The notes under the pieces are model-generated. The model saw only the letters and a program-made list of their open reading frames with translations, was not told the DNA's origin and did no database searches. DNA of 64,000 nt, taken from contig NZ_CP155729.1 of NCBI RefSeq assembly GCF_039724765.1, forward strand, positions 1 to 64,000. The letters run 5' to 3'. The stretch comes from Sagittula stellata E-37. GTDB lineage: Bacteria; Pseudomonadota; Alphaproteobacteria; Rhodobacterales; Rhodobacteraceae. Both the position numbers and the translations under genes were made by a program. Positions 52,152 through 61,084 of the stretch are shown here, one piece after another (position 1 is the first letter of the stretch; every line of letters starts with the position of its first letter).

Positions 52152-54014
52152 ATGTTATTCAGGATCGTTACCGGCATGACCCGCCCACAGAAACGGGCCG
52201 CCTTCGTCGCCCTGGATGCGCTGGTCATCCTGGTCGCGTTCGGGGTCTCTGTCCTGCTGACCGCCCCGGGCCGGATCGCCATGATGGACGCGGCTCCGGT
52301 GGCGCTGGTTCTCGTGACAAGCGGCATCATCCTCGGGTGGATCCTTGGCCTGACGCGCATGAAACTGGATGCGTTCGAGATGCGCGGCCCCGGGCGGACG
52401 GCGGCGTACGCGGCCGGTCTCGGCCTCCTTAGCTTCACTGTGGCCCCCAATACGCTGCCGGCGCTCCCGGTCGGGGCGCATGTGGACTTCACGCTCCTTG
52501 TACTTGTGCTGTCCGTTGGCTGGCGGATCGCACTCCGGTACGCGATCCGCCAGGTCTATCTGCACGGCGCGGATTCCGTTCGGGTCCTGATTTACGGCGC
52601 AGGCGCGACGGGTCAGCAACTGGTGGCCGCGCTCAGGCACCATGACGCCATCCGCCCGGTTGCCTTCATCGACGACAACCCGACCCTTCAAAGCCAGGTG
52701 ATCGCCGGACTGCGTGTCCATGCGGCCTCTAGCATCCCGAAACTCGTGGCAGAGAAACGGGTCAGTCGCGTCGTGCTTGCCATGCCCTCCATGAGCCAGC
52801 CCGCCATGGCACGCATCCGCCTCCAGCTTCGCAACATCGGTTGCGAGGCACATGCCCTGCCGTCCTTTGCGGCACTGGTCGGCGAAAACGCCCTGCGGGC
52901 GGAGGCGGGGCCGGTCTGCATCCAGAAACTCCTGGGGCGCAACCGGCTTGAAAAGGAGCTGCCGGGCGTTATCGACGCCTACGCCGGCCGCCGCATTCTC
53001 ATCAGCGGTGCGGGCGGGTCCATCGGCGCCGAACTGTGTCGTCAATTGGCGGCCTGTGACCCGGAATGCGTGGTGCTGGTCGATCACTCGGAGCTGGCTC
53101 TCTACACCATTCACAAAGAACTGCGCGATCTCGCGCCGGAGATGACCGTCGTACCACTGCTGCAATCCGTGCTTAACGAGCGCGCTATGCTGAACGCCAT
53201 GTTGACCCACCGGATCGATGTGGTGCTGCACGCGGCGGCCTACAAACACCTCCCGCTGGTCGAGGACAATGTCATCGCAGGTCTGGAAAACAACGTCCTG
53301 GGCACGAAGGCGCTGGCCGACGCCGCGCGGCAGGCGGGGGTGGATCGCTTTATCCTCGTCTCCAGCGACAAGGCGGTACGCCCGACGAACGTCATGGGCG
53401 CGTCCAAGCGGCTGGCGGAACTGACGGTGCAGGATCTTGCATCGCGTCCGTCGCGCACCCGCTTCGCCATGGTGCGCTTCGGAAACGTGCTCGGCTCAAG
53501 CGGTTCTGTCATCCCCCTGTTCGAAGAGCAGATCGCCCGCGGTGGCCCGGTCACGCTGACCGACCTGAACGTCACCCGCTACTTCATGACCATATCGGAG
53601 GCCGCACGCCTGGTGCTCCTGACGGGTTCCTTCGCGCGGGGTGGCGACGTCTTCGTGCTGGACATGGGCGCGCCGGTGCCGATCCGGAAGATCGCCGAAC
53701 AGATGATCGAGGGGGCGGGCCACACCGTACGGACGGAGGACGCTCCGGATGGCGATATCGAAATCCGGGTTACCGGGCTCCGCCGCGGCGAGAAGCTGCA
53801 CGAGGAACTGCTGATCTCGTCCGACATGCTGACCACGCCGCACCCCAAGATCCTGCGCGCGCAGGAGGTGTGCCTGTCGGAGTTCGAAGTGGCCAACGCC
53901 CTGCGCGACCTGCGTCAGGCGATCGACACCCTGGACGAGGACGCCGCCCGCGCTGTCATCGCCAGGTGGGTCGAAAGCGCAGATGCCGGGCGCATCGCCA
54001 AGCAGAGCGTGTAG
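52152..54014 (+). CDS. Polysaccharide biosynthesis nucleotide-sugar epimerase/dehydratase (CapD/WbpM-like)
   Basis: A 620-residue membrane-anchored enzyme. The first 130 residues hold four hydrophobic helices. A CoA-binding-like Rossmann unit follows (VRVLIYGAGATGQQLVAAL), and the catalytic SDR domain has RRILISGAGGSIGAELCRQL. The active site is of the Ser-Met-Lys type (SSDKAVRPTNVMGASKR) instead of Tyr, as in WbpM and FlaA1-like 4,6-dehydratases. The C-terminus has GLRRGEKLHEELL. Substrate is probably UDP-GlcNAc for capsule, LPS or glycan. A CtrA-type site lies upstream. Confidence 0.93.
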   Translation: MLFRIVTGMTRPQKRAAFVALDALVILVAFGVSVLLTAPGRIAMMDAAPVALVLVTSGIILGWILGLTRMKLDAFEMRGPGRTAAYAAGLGLLSFTVAPNTLPALPVGAHVDFTLLVLVLSVGWRIALRYAIRQVYLHGADSVRVLIYGAGATGQQLVAALRHHDAIRPVAFIDDNPTLQSQVIAGLRVHAASSIPKLVAEKRVSRVVLAMPSMSQPAMARIRLQLRNIGCEAHALPSFAALVGENALRAEAGPVCIQKLLGRNRLEKELPGVIDAYAGRRILISGAGGSIGAELCRQLAACDPECVVLVDHSELALYTIHKELRDLAPEMTVVPLLQSVLNERAMLNAMLTHRIDVVLHAAAYKHLPLVEDNVIAGLENNVLGTKALADAARQAGVDRFILVSSDKAVRPTNVMGASKRLAELTVQDLASRPSRTRFAMVRFGNVLGSSGSVIPLFEEQIARGGPVTLTDLNVTRYFMTISEAARLVLLTGSFARGGDVFVLDMGAPVPIRKIAEQMIEGAGHTVRTEDAPDGDIEIRVTGLRRGEKLHEELLISSDMLTTPHPKILRAQEVCLSEFEVANALRDLRQAIDTLDEDAARAVIARWVESADAGRIAKQSV

Positions 54015-54099
54015 AACGCCGTCAGCCGAAGGGGCTTACGCGCAACGACATGCAAGGGTGTTACTGGCTCACGACGGCGCGGCCCTGCGCGCCCATGTT

Positions 54100-54942
54100 T
54101 CAGCGACCGGGAATTTGCCCTCGGCGGCCCTTGGGCGTCCAGGCGTCGATGATGTCCACCGCCTCTTCTGCCGTTTCGACAAAACGGAACAGGTCCAGGT
54201 CTTCGGCAGAGATGGTTCCGGCATCGGCCAGTGCCTGCCAGTTGATGATCTTTTCCCAGAAGGCCCGCCCGAACAGAAGGAAAGGCACCGGCGTCATGCG
54301 CCCGGTCTGGATCAAGGTCAGCGCCTCGAACAACTCGTCCAACGTCCCGAACCCGCCCGGAAAGACGCAGACCGCCCGTGCGCGCATCAGGAAGTGCATC
54401 TTCCGGATCGCGAAGTAGTGGAAATTGAAGGCGAGATCCGGCGTCACGTATGTGTTGGGCGCCTGCTCGAACGGCAGAACGATGTTCAGCCCGATGGACA
54501 CGCCGCCCTCATCCGAAGCTCCTCGGTTCCCGGCCTCCATCACACCCGGCCCGCCACCCGTGGCCACGACCCACTCGCGGTTGCCGGTTGCCAGCGCCTT
54601 CCTCGTCATCAGTTGGGCAAAGCTGCGCGCCTCGTCGTAGAAATGCGACAGCTCCGCCAGCGTCTGCGTCCGGGCCGTGTCCTTCTCGGACGGGGCGGGG
54701 ATGCGTGCGCCGCCGAACAGCACCACGGTCGAGTCGATCCGATGCTCGTCCATCAGCATCTCGTACTTCAGCAGTTCAAGCTGAAGCCGGACGGGGCGCA
54801 GTTCGTCCTTCGCCAGAAAGTCCTCGTCGGCAAAGGCCAGCCGGTAGCTGGGCGATGTCGATTGCGGCGTCTGCGGGACGTGGCGGGCGGCGTCCATATC
54901 GGAGCCCGCATCGCGGAGCGAACTGCGTCGGTCGTCGGTCAT
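54100..54942 (-). CDS. LOG family protein (TIGR00730)
   Basis: A 280-residue Rossmann-fold protein with the LOG signatures WVVATGGGPGVMEAGNRGA and CVFPGGFGTLDELFEALT (PGGxGTxxE). Members act as cytokinin-riboside monophosphate phosphoribohydrolases or nucleotide hydrolases (PpnN-like). The start is ATG 54942 (MTDDRRSSLRDAG) after AAGGAG. An N-terminal extension of about 50 residues precedes the fold, as in the longer PpnN-like forms. The physiological substrate is uncertain. Confidence 0.9.
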   Translation of the reverse strand: MTDDRRSSLRDAGSDMDAARHVPQTPQSTSPSYRLAFADEDFLAKDELRPVRLQLELLKYEMLMDEHRIDSTVVLFGGARIPAPSEKDTARTQTLAELSHFYDEARSFAQLMTRKALATGNREWVVATGGGPGVMEAGNRGASDEGGVSIGLNIVLPFEQAPNTYVTPDLAFNFHYFAIRKMHFLMRARAVCVFPGGFGTLDELFEALTLIQTGRMTPVPFLLFGRAFWEKIINWQALADAGTISAEDLDLFRFVETAEEAVDIIDAWTPKGRRGQIPGR

Positions 54943-55054
54943 GCGCTTTGCTCTCCTTGATACCGGCGCCCCTGGCAGGGCGGCGACGGTCCGTGTTGTG
55001 CCTTTCCGTCCAGACCTATAGCGTCCGCCCGGAAAGAACCAGACGAGGTGAGCC

Positions 55055-55972
55055 ATGGAGTGGCGCAGGGAAATCGAAGCCGCCGCAAGCCGCATCGCGG
55101 GCCATGTCGTCAGGACACCCGTGATCGAGACCGGCGCGCTTTGGTCGCGACCCATCGCGGTCAAGCTGGAGCAGATGCAGCACACCGGCAGCTTCAAGGC
55201 GCGCGGCGCGTTCAACACCCTCTCTGCCGTCGAGGTCCCCAAGGCGGGTGTGGTCGCGGCATCGGGAGGCAACCATGGCGCGGCGGTGGCCTACGCGGCG
55301 CAACGCCTTGGCCATGCTGCGCGCATCTTCGTGCCCGAGATGGCCGGCCCCTCGAAGATCGGCCTGATCGAACGCACCGGCGCGGATCTGACGGTGGTGC
55401 CCGGCGAATATGCCGATGCGCTGGCGCGGGCCGAGGCCTATCGCACCCAGACCGGCGCGATGTCCGTTCACGCCTACGACGCGCCGCTGACCGTTGCGGG
55501 CCAAGGCACCCTGATGCGCGAATGGGAGGCGCAGGGCCTGAGCGCCGACACGGTGCTGATCGCCGTCGGCGGTGGCGGGCTGATCGCCGGTGCGATGGCC
55601 TGGCTTCAGGGCGCGAAGCGCATCATCGCGGTGGAGCCTGCCTCCTGCAATGCCTTGGGCGCCGCGCTCCGGGAGGGTGGCCCGACGGATGTGCCGGTTT
55701 CCGGCGTCGCCGCAAATGCCCTCGGCGCGCGCCGGATCGGCGAGATCTGCTATGGCCTGGCGGAGGCGCAGGGCATCCTGTCCGTCACGGTCAGCGACGA
55801 GGCGATCACCGAAGCGCAGACCGCCCTCTGGCAGGCGCACCGGCTGCTGGTCGAACCCGCCGGCGCCTGCGCACTGGCTGCTCTCAGGTCCGGCGCCTTC
55901 GTGCCTGCCGAGAACGAACGCGTGGCCGTGCTGTTGTGCGGCGGTAACATCTCTCCCGATCCGTTGGGGTGA
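55055..55972 (+). CDS. PLP-dependent threonine/serine dehydratase-like enzyme
   Basis: A 305-residue type II PLP enzyme. The PLP lysine is Lys48 (MQHTGSFKARGAFN); the phosphate loop is VAVGGGGLIAGAMAW, and AASGGNHGAAVAYAA is the usual asparagine loop. There is no C-terminal ACT domain, so it is not the biosynthetic IlvA. Catabolic threonine dehydratase, serine dehydratase or racemase are all possible. It starts at ATG 55055 and is divergent from the LOG gene. Confidence 0.88.
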   Translation: MEWRREIEAAASRIAGHVVRTPVIETGALWSRPIAVKLEQMQHTGSFKARGAFNTLSAVEVPKAGVVAASGGNHGAAVAYAAQRLGHAARIFVPEMAGPSKIGLIERTGADLTVVPGEYADALARAEAYRTQTGAMSVHAYDAPLTVAGQGTLMREWEAQGLSADTVLIAVGGGGLIAGAMAWLQGAKRIIAVEPASCNALGAALREGGPTDVPVSGVAANALGARRIGEICYGLAEAQGILSVTVSDEAITEAQTALWQAHRLLVEPAGACALAALRSGAFVPAENERVAVLLCGGNISPDPLG

Positions 55973-56058
55973 CGCGCCGCACTGGGCTGTTTGCCTGTGT
56001 GGATTGCCGCCCCGTCACATCGCAGCTATAGGGGCGCAAACCCGCGAGGAGATCACAC

Positions 56059-56886
56059 ATGTCGAACGCACAGCTCGAAACCGCCATCGAAGCCGCCTGG
56101 GAAAACCGGGCCGATATCACGCCCATGACCGGCGGCGAGACCCGCGAAGCCATCGAGGACACGCTGAACGCGCTCGACAGCGGCAGGCTGCGGGTGGCCG
56201 AAAAACAGGCGGACATGTCCTGGCATGTGAACCAGTGGGCCAAGAAGGCGGTGCTGCTCGGCTTCCGCATCAAGGACATGGAAAGCCACGACAACGGTCC
56301 GCAGGGCGGCGGCTGGTGGGACAAGGTCGACAGCAAGTTCAAGGGCTGGGGCGACAACCAGTGGAAAGCTGCAGGCTTCCGCGCCGTGCCGAACTGCGTG
56401 GTCCGCAAGTCGGCGTACATTGCGCCGGGTGTGGTGCTGATGCCGTCTTTCGTGAACCTGGGCGCCTACGTCGACGAAGGCACCATGGTCGATACCTGGG
56501 CCACCGTCGGCTCCTGCGCGCAAATCGGCAAGGGCGTGCACCTGTCCGGCGGCGTGGGCATCGGCGGCGTGCTGGAACCGATGCAGGCGGGGCCGACCAT
56601 CATCGAGGACAACTGCTTTATCGGCGCCCGCTCCGAAGTCGTCGAGGGCTGCATCGTGCGCGAAGGCTCCGTGCTTGGAATGGGCGTCTTCATCGGCCAG
56701 TCGACCAAGATCGTCGACCGCGAGACCGGCGAAGTGATGTATGGCGAAGTGCCGCCCTACTCCGTCGTCGTGGCCGGGTCCATGCCGTCGAAGAACGGGA
56801 TCAACCTCTATTGTGCGGTGATCGTGAAGCGGGTGGATGCGCAGACCCGTTCCAAGACCGGGATCAACGAGCTGCTGCGCGACTGA
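56059..56886 (+). CDS. dapD: Tetrahydrodipicolinate N-succinyltransferase
   Basis: A 275-residue DapD, which succinylates tetrahydrodipicolinate in the lysine/diaminopimelate pathway. The N-terminal helical domain ([30 protein letters not shown]) is followed by a left-handed beta helix with [28 protein letters not shown] and [14 protein letters not shown]. It starts at ATG 56059 and ends in a strong terminator. The partner dapE lies about 1.9 kb away. Confidence 0.97.
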   Translation: MSNAQLETAIEAAWENRADITPMTGGETREAIEDTLNALDSGRLRVAEKQADMSWHVNQWAKKAVLLGFRIKDMESHDNGPQGGGWWDKVDSKFKGWGDNQWKAAGFRAVPNCVVRKSAYIAPGVVLMPSFVNLGAYVDEGTMVDTWATVGSCAQIGKGVHLSGGVGIGGVLEPMQAGPTIIEDNCFIGARSEVVEGCIVREGSVLGMGVFIGQSTKIVDRETGEVMYGEVPPYSVVVAGSMPSKNGINLYCAVIVKRVDAQTRSKTGINELLRD

Positions 56887-56916
56887 CGCCAGCGCCCACC
56901 CCGGGTCTGAAAATCC

Positions 56917-56950
56917 GGCGCGGTGTCCCCTGCGGCACCGCGCCTTTTTT
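56917..56950 (+). terminator. Rho-independent terminator after dapD
   Basis: A 9-base stem (GGCGCGGTG at 56917-56925 with CACCGCGCC at 56936-56944), a 10-base loop and a T6 tract. Confidence 0.9.
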
Positions 56951-57018
56951 ATGTGTGTCCGTGACCGCGGCGTGGCGCAGCGCTTGACAAAACGGCCCCG
57001 TCGTCTCATCCGCGCAGC

Positions 57019-57342
57019 ATGAGCAAGTCACCACGCACCCAACAGGTCTTCACGCTTCTGGTAGAGGTCGGCCGCAAATCCGGCGACGGTTTGCCCGACA
57101 AGGCCACCGGCGCCGCTTTGATGTGCTACGCTTCGGGCGTGGACGAGGCTGAGGCCGTGCGCGAAACCGTGGCGATCCTCAAGCAGGCGGACATGGCCCC
57201 CCTTGACGTGACCGGCTACGGCACCCGCGAAGAGCGCGAGGCGCAGGGCCACGAGATCGAAGCCGACGAAGCCGAGCTGATGCAGCGCGCGCTGGAGGAA
57301 AACGCCGTCATCGTGGCGCAGGTTTCGCCTTTCTTCGACTGA
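57019..57342 (+). CDS. Conserved hypothetical protein
   Basis: A 107-residue acidic protein, no known domain. It starts at ATG 57019 (MSKSPRTQQVFTLLVEVGRKSG). Helical segments: ATGAALMCYASGVDEAEAVRETVAILKQA and an acidic stretch (EIEADEAELMQRALEEN), ending VIVAQVSPFFD. The position between dapD and dapE may suggest a metabolic link, but that is weak. It has no signal peptide. Confidence 0.75.
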   Translation: MSKSPRTQQVFTLLVEVGRKSGDGLPDKATGAALMCYASGVDEAEAVRETVAILKQADMAPLDVTGYGTREEREAQGHEIEADEAELMQRALEENAVIVAQVSPFFD

Positions 57343-57372
57343 CAGCCGACTTGCAGCCGAATTGCCAGGGGA

Positions 57373-58446
57373 TCAGGCCGCGCGTGCCTCGGCAAGTGTG
57401 ATCGCCTCGAACGAGCGCAGGACCTTCAGGCCGGCACGGGCGTGCTCCGGCAACAGGTTCGCCGGAACGTCGGCCAGCAGCGACCGGGCCAGGTGGTCCC
57501 GCCGACGCCTCAGGCGCCCGACATAGAGCGTCTCGACCTCTGCACCGGCGGATATCACCGGTTCGTGGCCAGGGAGCAGAAGCTGGTGATAGTTGACCAT
57601 CTGAACCGCCGGTTCGGTCACCGCAGCGAAACCGTTCACAAGCGCAATGGCCGGGATCAGCACCGCTTCACGGCCGAAGAGGTATTCCACCTCCGACCCG
57701 CCGATCACCAGGCGCTGGTAGGGCGCGACCACCAGATCCCGTTGCAGACCGAAATACGGCGCGCGCAGCCGGACCGGCTGGAACATCCCGAGCGCGGGGA
57801 CTCTGCGCGACAGGCGGGCCAGCACCGGGACGATGCCTTTGTCGCGGGTCACCACGGTATCGCCACACTCCAGCGCGCTGACCGGCCGGTAACCGGTGGG
57901 CGTCAGGACCGGCGTCTGGCCCACAAGCGATGGCATCGGCCCCACCGGCTCGATCTTGTCCGACACGGCGAAGAACAGGACGTCCTCATCCATCTCGACC
58001 AGCTGCGGGCGACGGACCAGCGTGTAAACGTCCTCCAGCAGCATCGGCGGTGGCGGCGGGGTTGCGCGCTGGACCACGATGTCGGTCTCGGGCTGTTCAA
58101 GGCTGATGCGCCCGGTCCGCGCCTCACTGTCCCAACAGAAAGTCACGCGCAGCACATCGTGGCGGGCGTCGGAACTGTGCTGAAGGACTGTGTGGAATAC
58201 CTCTTCGCCCTGGCTCATCACCAGCACGATCCCCCCGCCGGGCACCGCGCGCACCGAGAACGATCCATGCCACGGGTGCGCGCGTTCATAGGACAGCAGG
58301 GTCTGAGGACGATCCTCCGGCGATATGCGCGTCTCGATCAGGATGGACCCGCGCGGCATGAGGATGTTGCGGCTCGCGGCGGTGTGTCCAAAGCGCTCGG
58401 GACAGACCCACGCCCGCCCCTGTCCGGAAACGGCGATCCAGCTCAT
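57373..58446 (-). CDS. Hint-domain-containing protein lacking the usual nucleophile
   Basis: A 357-residue protein. The first 160 residues form a beta-rich module (MPRGSILIETRIS, VLRVTFCWDSEARTG) seen before Hint domains in Rhodobacteraceae. The Hint domain starts near residue 175: VGQTPVLTPTGYRPVSALECGDTVVT. The position where intein/Hedgehog proteins have the splicing Cys reads VGQTP, so autoprocessing is doubtful. A Pro-rich linker (TPPPPPMLL) separates the modules. The C-terminus is basic. The start is ATG 58446; a small upstream extension is possible. Confidence 0.82.
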   Translation of the reverse strand: MSWIAVSGQGRAWVCPERFGHTAASRNILMPRGSILIETRISPEDRPQTLLSYERAHPWHGSFSVRAVPGGGIVLVMSQGEEVFHTVLQHSSDARHDVLRVTFCWDSEARTGRISLEQPETDIVVQRATPPPPPMLLEDVYTLVRRPQLVEMDEDVLFFAVSDKIEPVGPMPSLVGQTPVLTPTGYRPVSALECGDTVVTRDKGIVPVLARLSRRVPALGMFQPVRLRAPYFGLQRDLVVAPYQRLVIGGSEVEYLFGREAVLIPAIALVNGFAAVTEPAVQMVNYHQLLLPGHEPVISAGAEVETLYVGRLRRRRDHLARSLLADVPANLLPEHARAGLKVLRSFEAITLAEARAA

Positions 58447-58815
58447 GCAGCCCCGCCCCGCCTTGCAGTGCAACGCGTGCAGGCAAAAACACCCGGCGCC
58501 CGCCTGCGACACCGCGCGTGGACATCACTGATGACCGGTCCCCCTGAGTGAACTGCCATGCCTGCCTCGATCTCTGGCGGACGGGCCTGTCGTGGGAACC
58601 GCTCGGACCGGGGCCCGGAGGAAACGGGAAACAGCGCGCCTGCCATAGCTTTTTGTCTCTTTTTTGGAAACTTATCACGGCGAGTGCGATGGCGAGAACC
58701 TATTCTTGCTGTCAGGTTCAGCGGGGGCGGCGCAGGCTGATGCAAACGCGCCACATTTGCCAAGCTGCGAACGGCACGCTAGCCAAGTGCCGATACCGAA
58801 ACGAGGACCCCAGCC
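58447..58815. other. Divergent intergenic region between the Hint gene and dapE
   Basis: These 369 bases carry no convincing gene. A relatively AT-rich stretch at about 58645-58680 (GCTTTTTGTC...GGAAACTTATCA) could hold the dapE promoter. No strong terminator or inverted repeat is seen. Confidence 0.4.
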
Positions 58816-59955
58816 ATGACCGATCCCGTCGACCTGACCGCCCGCCTTGTCCGCTGTCCATCGGTCACACCCGAGGAGGGCGGCGCTCTGGTCCTGTTGC
58901 AGGACATGCTCTCGGACGCGGGCTTTGAGTGCACACGCGTGGACCGCGGCGGGATCTCCAACCTTTTTGCACGGTGGGGCGCGAAGGGCGCCGCGAAGAC
59001 CTTCGGCTTCAACGGACACACCGACGTGGTCCCGATCGGGCGGAGGGAGGACTGGCAACACGATCCCTTTGGCGCCGAGATCGACGGCGGCATGATGTAC
59101 GGGCGCGGCACGACGGACATGAAGTCCGGTGTTGCGGCCTTTGCGGCGGCCGCCATGGATTTCGTCACCGCGACACCGCCGGACGGCGCCGTGGTGCTGG
59201 CGATCACCGGCGATGAGGAAGGCGACTCCGTCGATGGGACGACCGCCCTTCTCGACTGGATGGAGGCGGAGGGCGAGAAGATGTCGGTCTGTCTCGTCGG
59301 CGAACCCACCTGCCCGGATCACATGGGCCAGATGATCAAGATCGGCCGGCGCGGGTCGATGTCGGCGTGGTTCACCGTGGAGGGCAAGCAGGGCCATTCC
59401 GCCTATCCGCACCGCGCGCTGAACCCGCTTCCGGCCATGGCGCGGCTGATGGACCGGCTGGCCTCGCACGAGCTGGACAGCGGCACCGACCACTTCGATC
59501 CCTCGACGCTGGCGGTCGTGACCATCGACACCGGCAACCCGGCGACCAACGTGATCCCGGCCAAGTGTTCGGCCTGCGTGAACATCCGGTTCAACGACGC
59601 GCACAGCGGCGCCTCCCTGTCCGAGTGGTTGCGCGCCCAAGCGGCAGAGGTCGACGCCGCCTTCGGCACGACGACGGACCTGAAGATCAAGATTTCCGGA
59701 GAGAGTTTCCTGACCCCACCGGGATACCTGTCGGACCTTGTGGCGAATGCCGTGGAGGCCGAGACAGGCGTGAAGCCGGAGTATTCGACCACCGGCGGCA
59801 CCTCCGACGCGCGGTTCGTCAAGAACCACTGCCCTGTGGTGGAATTCGGGTTGGTGGGCCAGACCATGCACGCCGTGGACGAGCGCGTCTCGGTCGAGCA
59901 GATCGGCCAGTTGAAGGCGATCTACACACGCATCCTGCAGGACTATTTCGCGTGA
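58816..59955 (+). CDS. dapE: Succinyl-diaminopimelate desuccinylase
   Basis: A 379-residue M20-family zinc enzyme in lysine/diaminopimelate synthesis. Motifs: [13 protein letters not shown] (His), [15 protein letters not shown] (Asp), [14 protein letters not shown] (Glu pair), [17 protein letters not shown], and [12 protein letters not shown]. It starts at ATG 58816. It overlaps the following GNAT gene by 4 bases. Confidence 0.97.
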   Translation: MTDPVDLTARLVRCPSVTPEEGGALVLLQDMLSDAGFECTRVDRGGISNLFARWGAKGAAKTFGFNGHTDVVPIGRREDWQHDPFGAEIDGGMMYGRGTTDMKSGVAAFAAAAMDFVTATPPDGAVVLAITGDEEGDSVDGTTALLDWMEAEGEKMSVCLVGEPTCPDHMGQMIKIGRRGSMSAWFTVEGKQGHSAYPHRALNPLPAMARLMDRLASHELDSGTDHFDPSTLAVVTIDTGNPATNVIPAKCSACVNIRFNDAHSGASLSEWLRAQAAEVDAAFGTTTDLKIKISGESFLTPPGYLSDLVANAVEAETGVKPEYSTTGGTSDARFVKNHCPVVEFGLVGQTMHAVDERVSVEQIGQLKAIYTRILQDYFA

Positions 59956-60374
59956 CCCTGACAGTCGAAGAGACCACCGACCTGTCCGAGCCGCACTCGG
60001 TCCGGCGGCGCGTCTTCATCGAAGAACAGGGCTTTGCCGAGGCGGAAGAATGGGACGAGCTTGACCCAATCTCGGTGCATCTGGTGGTGCGCGACGGCGG
60101 CGCACCGGTCGCTTCCGCGCGGCTGATGCATGACGGCGACACGGGCAAGATCGGGCGGATCTGCGTATTGGTCAACCACCGGGGCCGTGGCCTTGGCGCG
60201 GCGCTGGTCAAACATGGCGTCGCGTATTGTCGGAACGCCCAAGGCGTCGCGCGGGTCTACCTGAGCGCGCAGGATCACGCGATCCCGTTCTATGAACGGC
60301 TCGGCTTTGCCGCCTACGGCGAGGTGTACCTGGACGGGACCGTCCCGCATCGGGACATGGAACTGCGGTTTTGA
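59952..60374 (+). CDS. GNAT acetyltransferase (ElaA/YjcF-like)
   Basis: A 140-residue GNAT. It starts at GTG 59952, with GTGA overlap with dapE. Motifs: [24 protein letters not shown], the acetyl-CoA loop [13 protein letters not shown], and [23 protein letters not shown]. This 'VR..VF..EQG' type acylates unknown substrates. It is coupled both to dapE and to the DUF2064 gene. Confidence 0.9.
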   Translation: MTLTVEETTDLSEPHSVRRRVFIEEQGFAEAEEWDELDPISVHLVVRDGGAPVASARLMHDGDTGKIGRICVLVNHRGRGLGAALVKHGVAYCRNAQGVARVYLSAQDHAIPFYERLGFAAYGEVYLDGTVPHRDMELRF

Positions 60375-60988
60375 CGCGGCGCCGGACACGCCCGGGATAC
60401 CCGCGCCCCACCCTCGTCATCATGGTGAAGGAGCCGCGGCCCGGACGGGTCAAGACACGCCTCGGACGCGAGATCGGCCATGTCGCTGCGGCCTGGTGGT
60501 TCCGGCATCAGGCGCGGCGGCTGCTGCGGCGTGTTCAGGATCCGAGGTGGCGGATTGTACTGTCCGTATCTCCTGACCGCGAGGGAATGCTCAGTCGCGT
60601 CTGGCCGGGGCATCTTGCGCGCATGCCGCAGGGAACGGGTGACCTCGGGGTGCGCATGGCCCGCGCGCTGCGGTCCTGTGCCGGGCCAGCGTGTCTGATC
60701 GGGGCGGACATACCCGCAGTGGACCGCGCCGCCGTGGCGCGGTGCTTTGCGCTGCTGGGACACCACGACGCGGTCTTCGGCCCGGCGCAGGACGGCGGCT
60801 TCTGGTTGATCGGGGTGCACCGTCCCGCGCGTCTACCCAAAGGGTTCTTCTGCAATGTGCGCTGGTCGTCGGAACATGCCCTTGCAGACGCCTCCGACAC
60901 ACTGCCCGGCTGGCGGATCGCCCATGGCGACCTGCTGTCGGACGTGGATTGCGCGGCGGACCTCAAGGCACAGGCCCGCCGCGCCTAG
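60371..60988 (+). CDS. DUF2064 / TIGR04282 family glycosyltransferase-like protein
   Basis: A 205-residue protein of the TIGR04282 (DUF2064) family, related to nucleotide-sugar transferases. Motifs: LVIMVKEPRPGRVKTRLG at the start, then CLIGADIPAVDRAAV, HHDAVFGPAQDGGFWLIGV and VRWSSEHALADA. The start is TTG 60371 with a 4-base overlap with the GNAT gene. It probably binds a nucleotide; the substrate is unknown. Confidence 0.88.
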   Translation: MTRRRTRPGYPRPTLVIMVKEPRPGRVKTRLGREIGHVAAAWWFRHQARRLLRRVQDPRWRIVLSVSPDREGMLSRVWPGHLARMPQGTGDLGVRMARALRSCAGPACLIGADIPAVDRAAVARCFALLGHHDAVFGPAQDGGFWLIGVHRPARLPKGFFCNVRWSSEHALADASDTLPGWRIAHGDLLSDVDCAADLKAQARRA

Positions 60989-61084
60989 TCCCCCGGATCA
61001 ATTTTCGCCCAAAACAGGCGGGACTCGCCGGCATTTCTCCGTTTCCGGCATGACGGCGTCATGGGTGCGTGCTACCTCCGTGCC

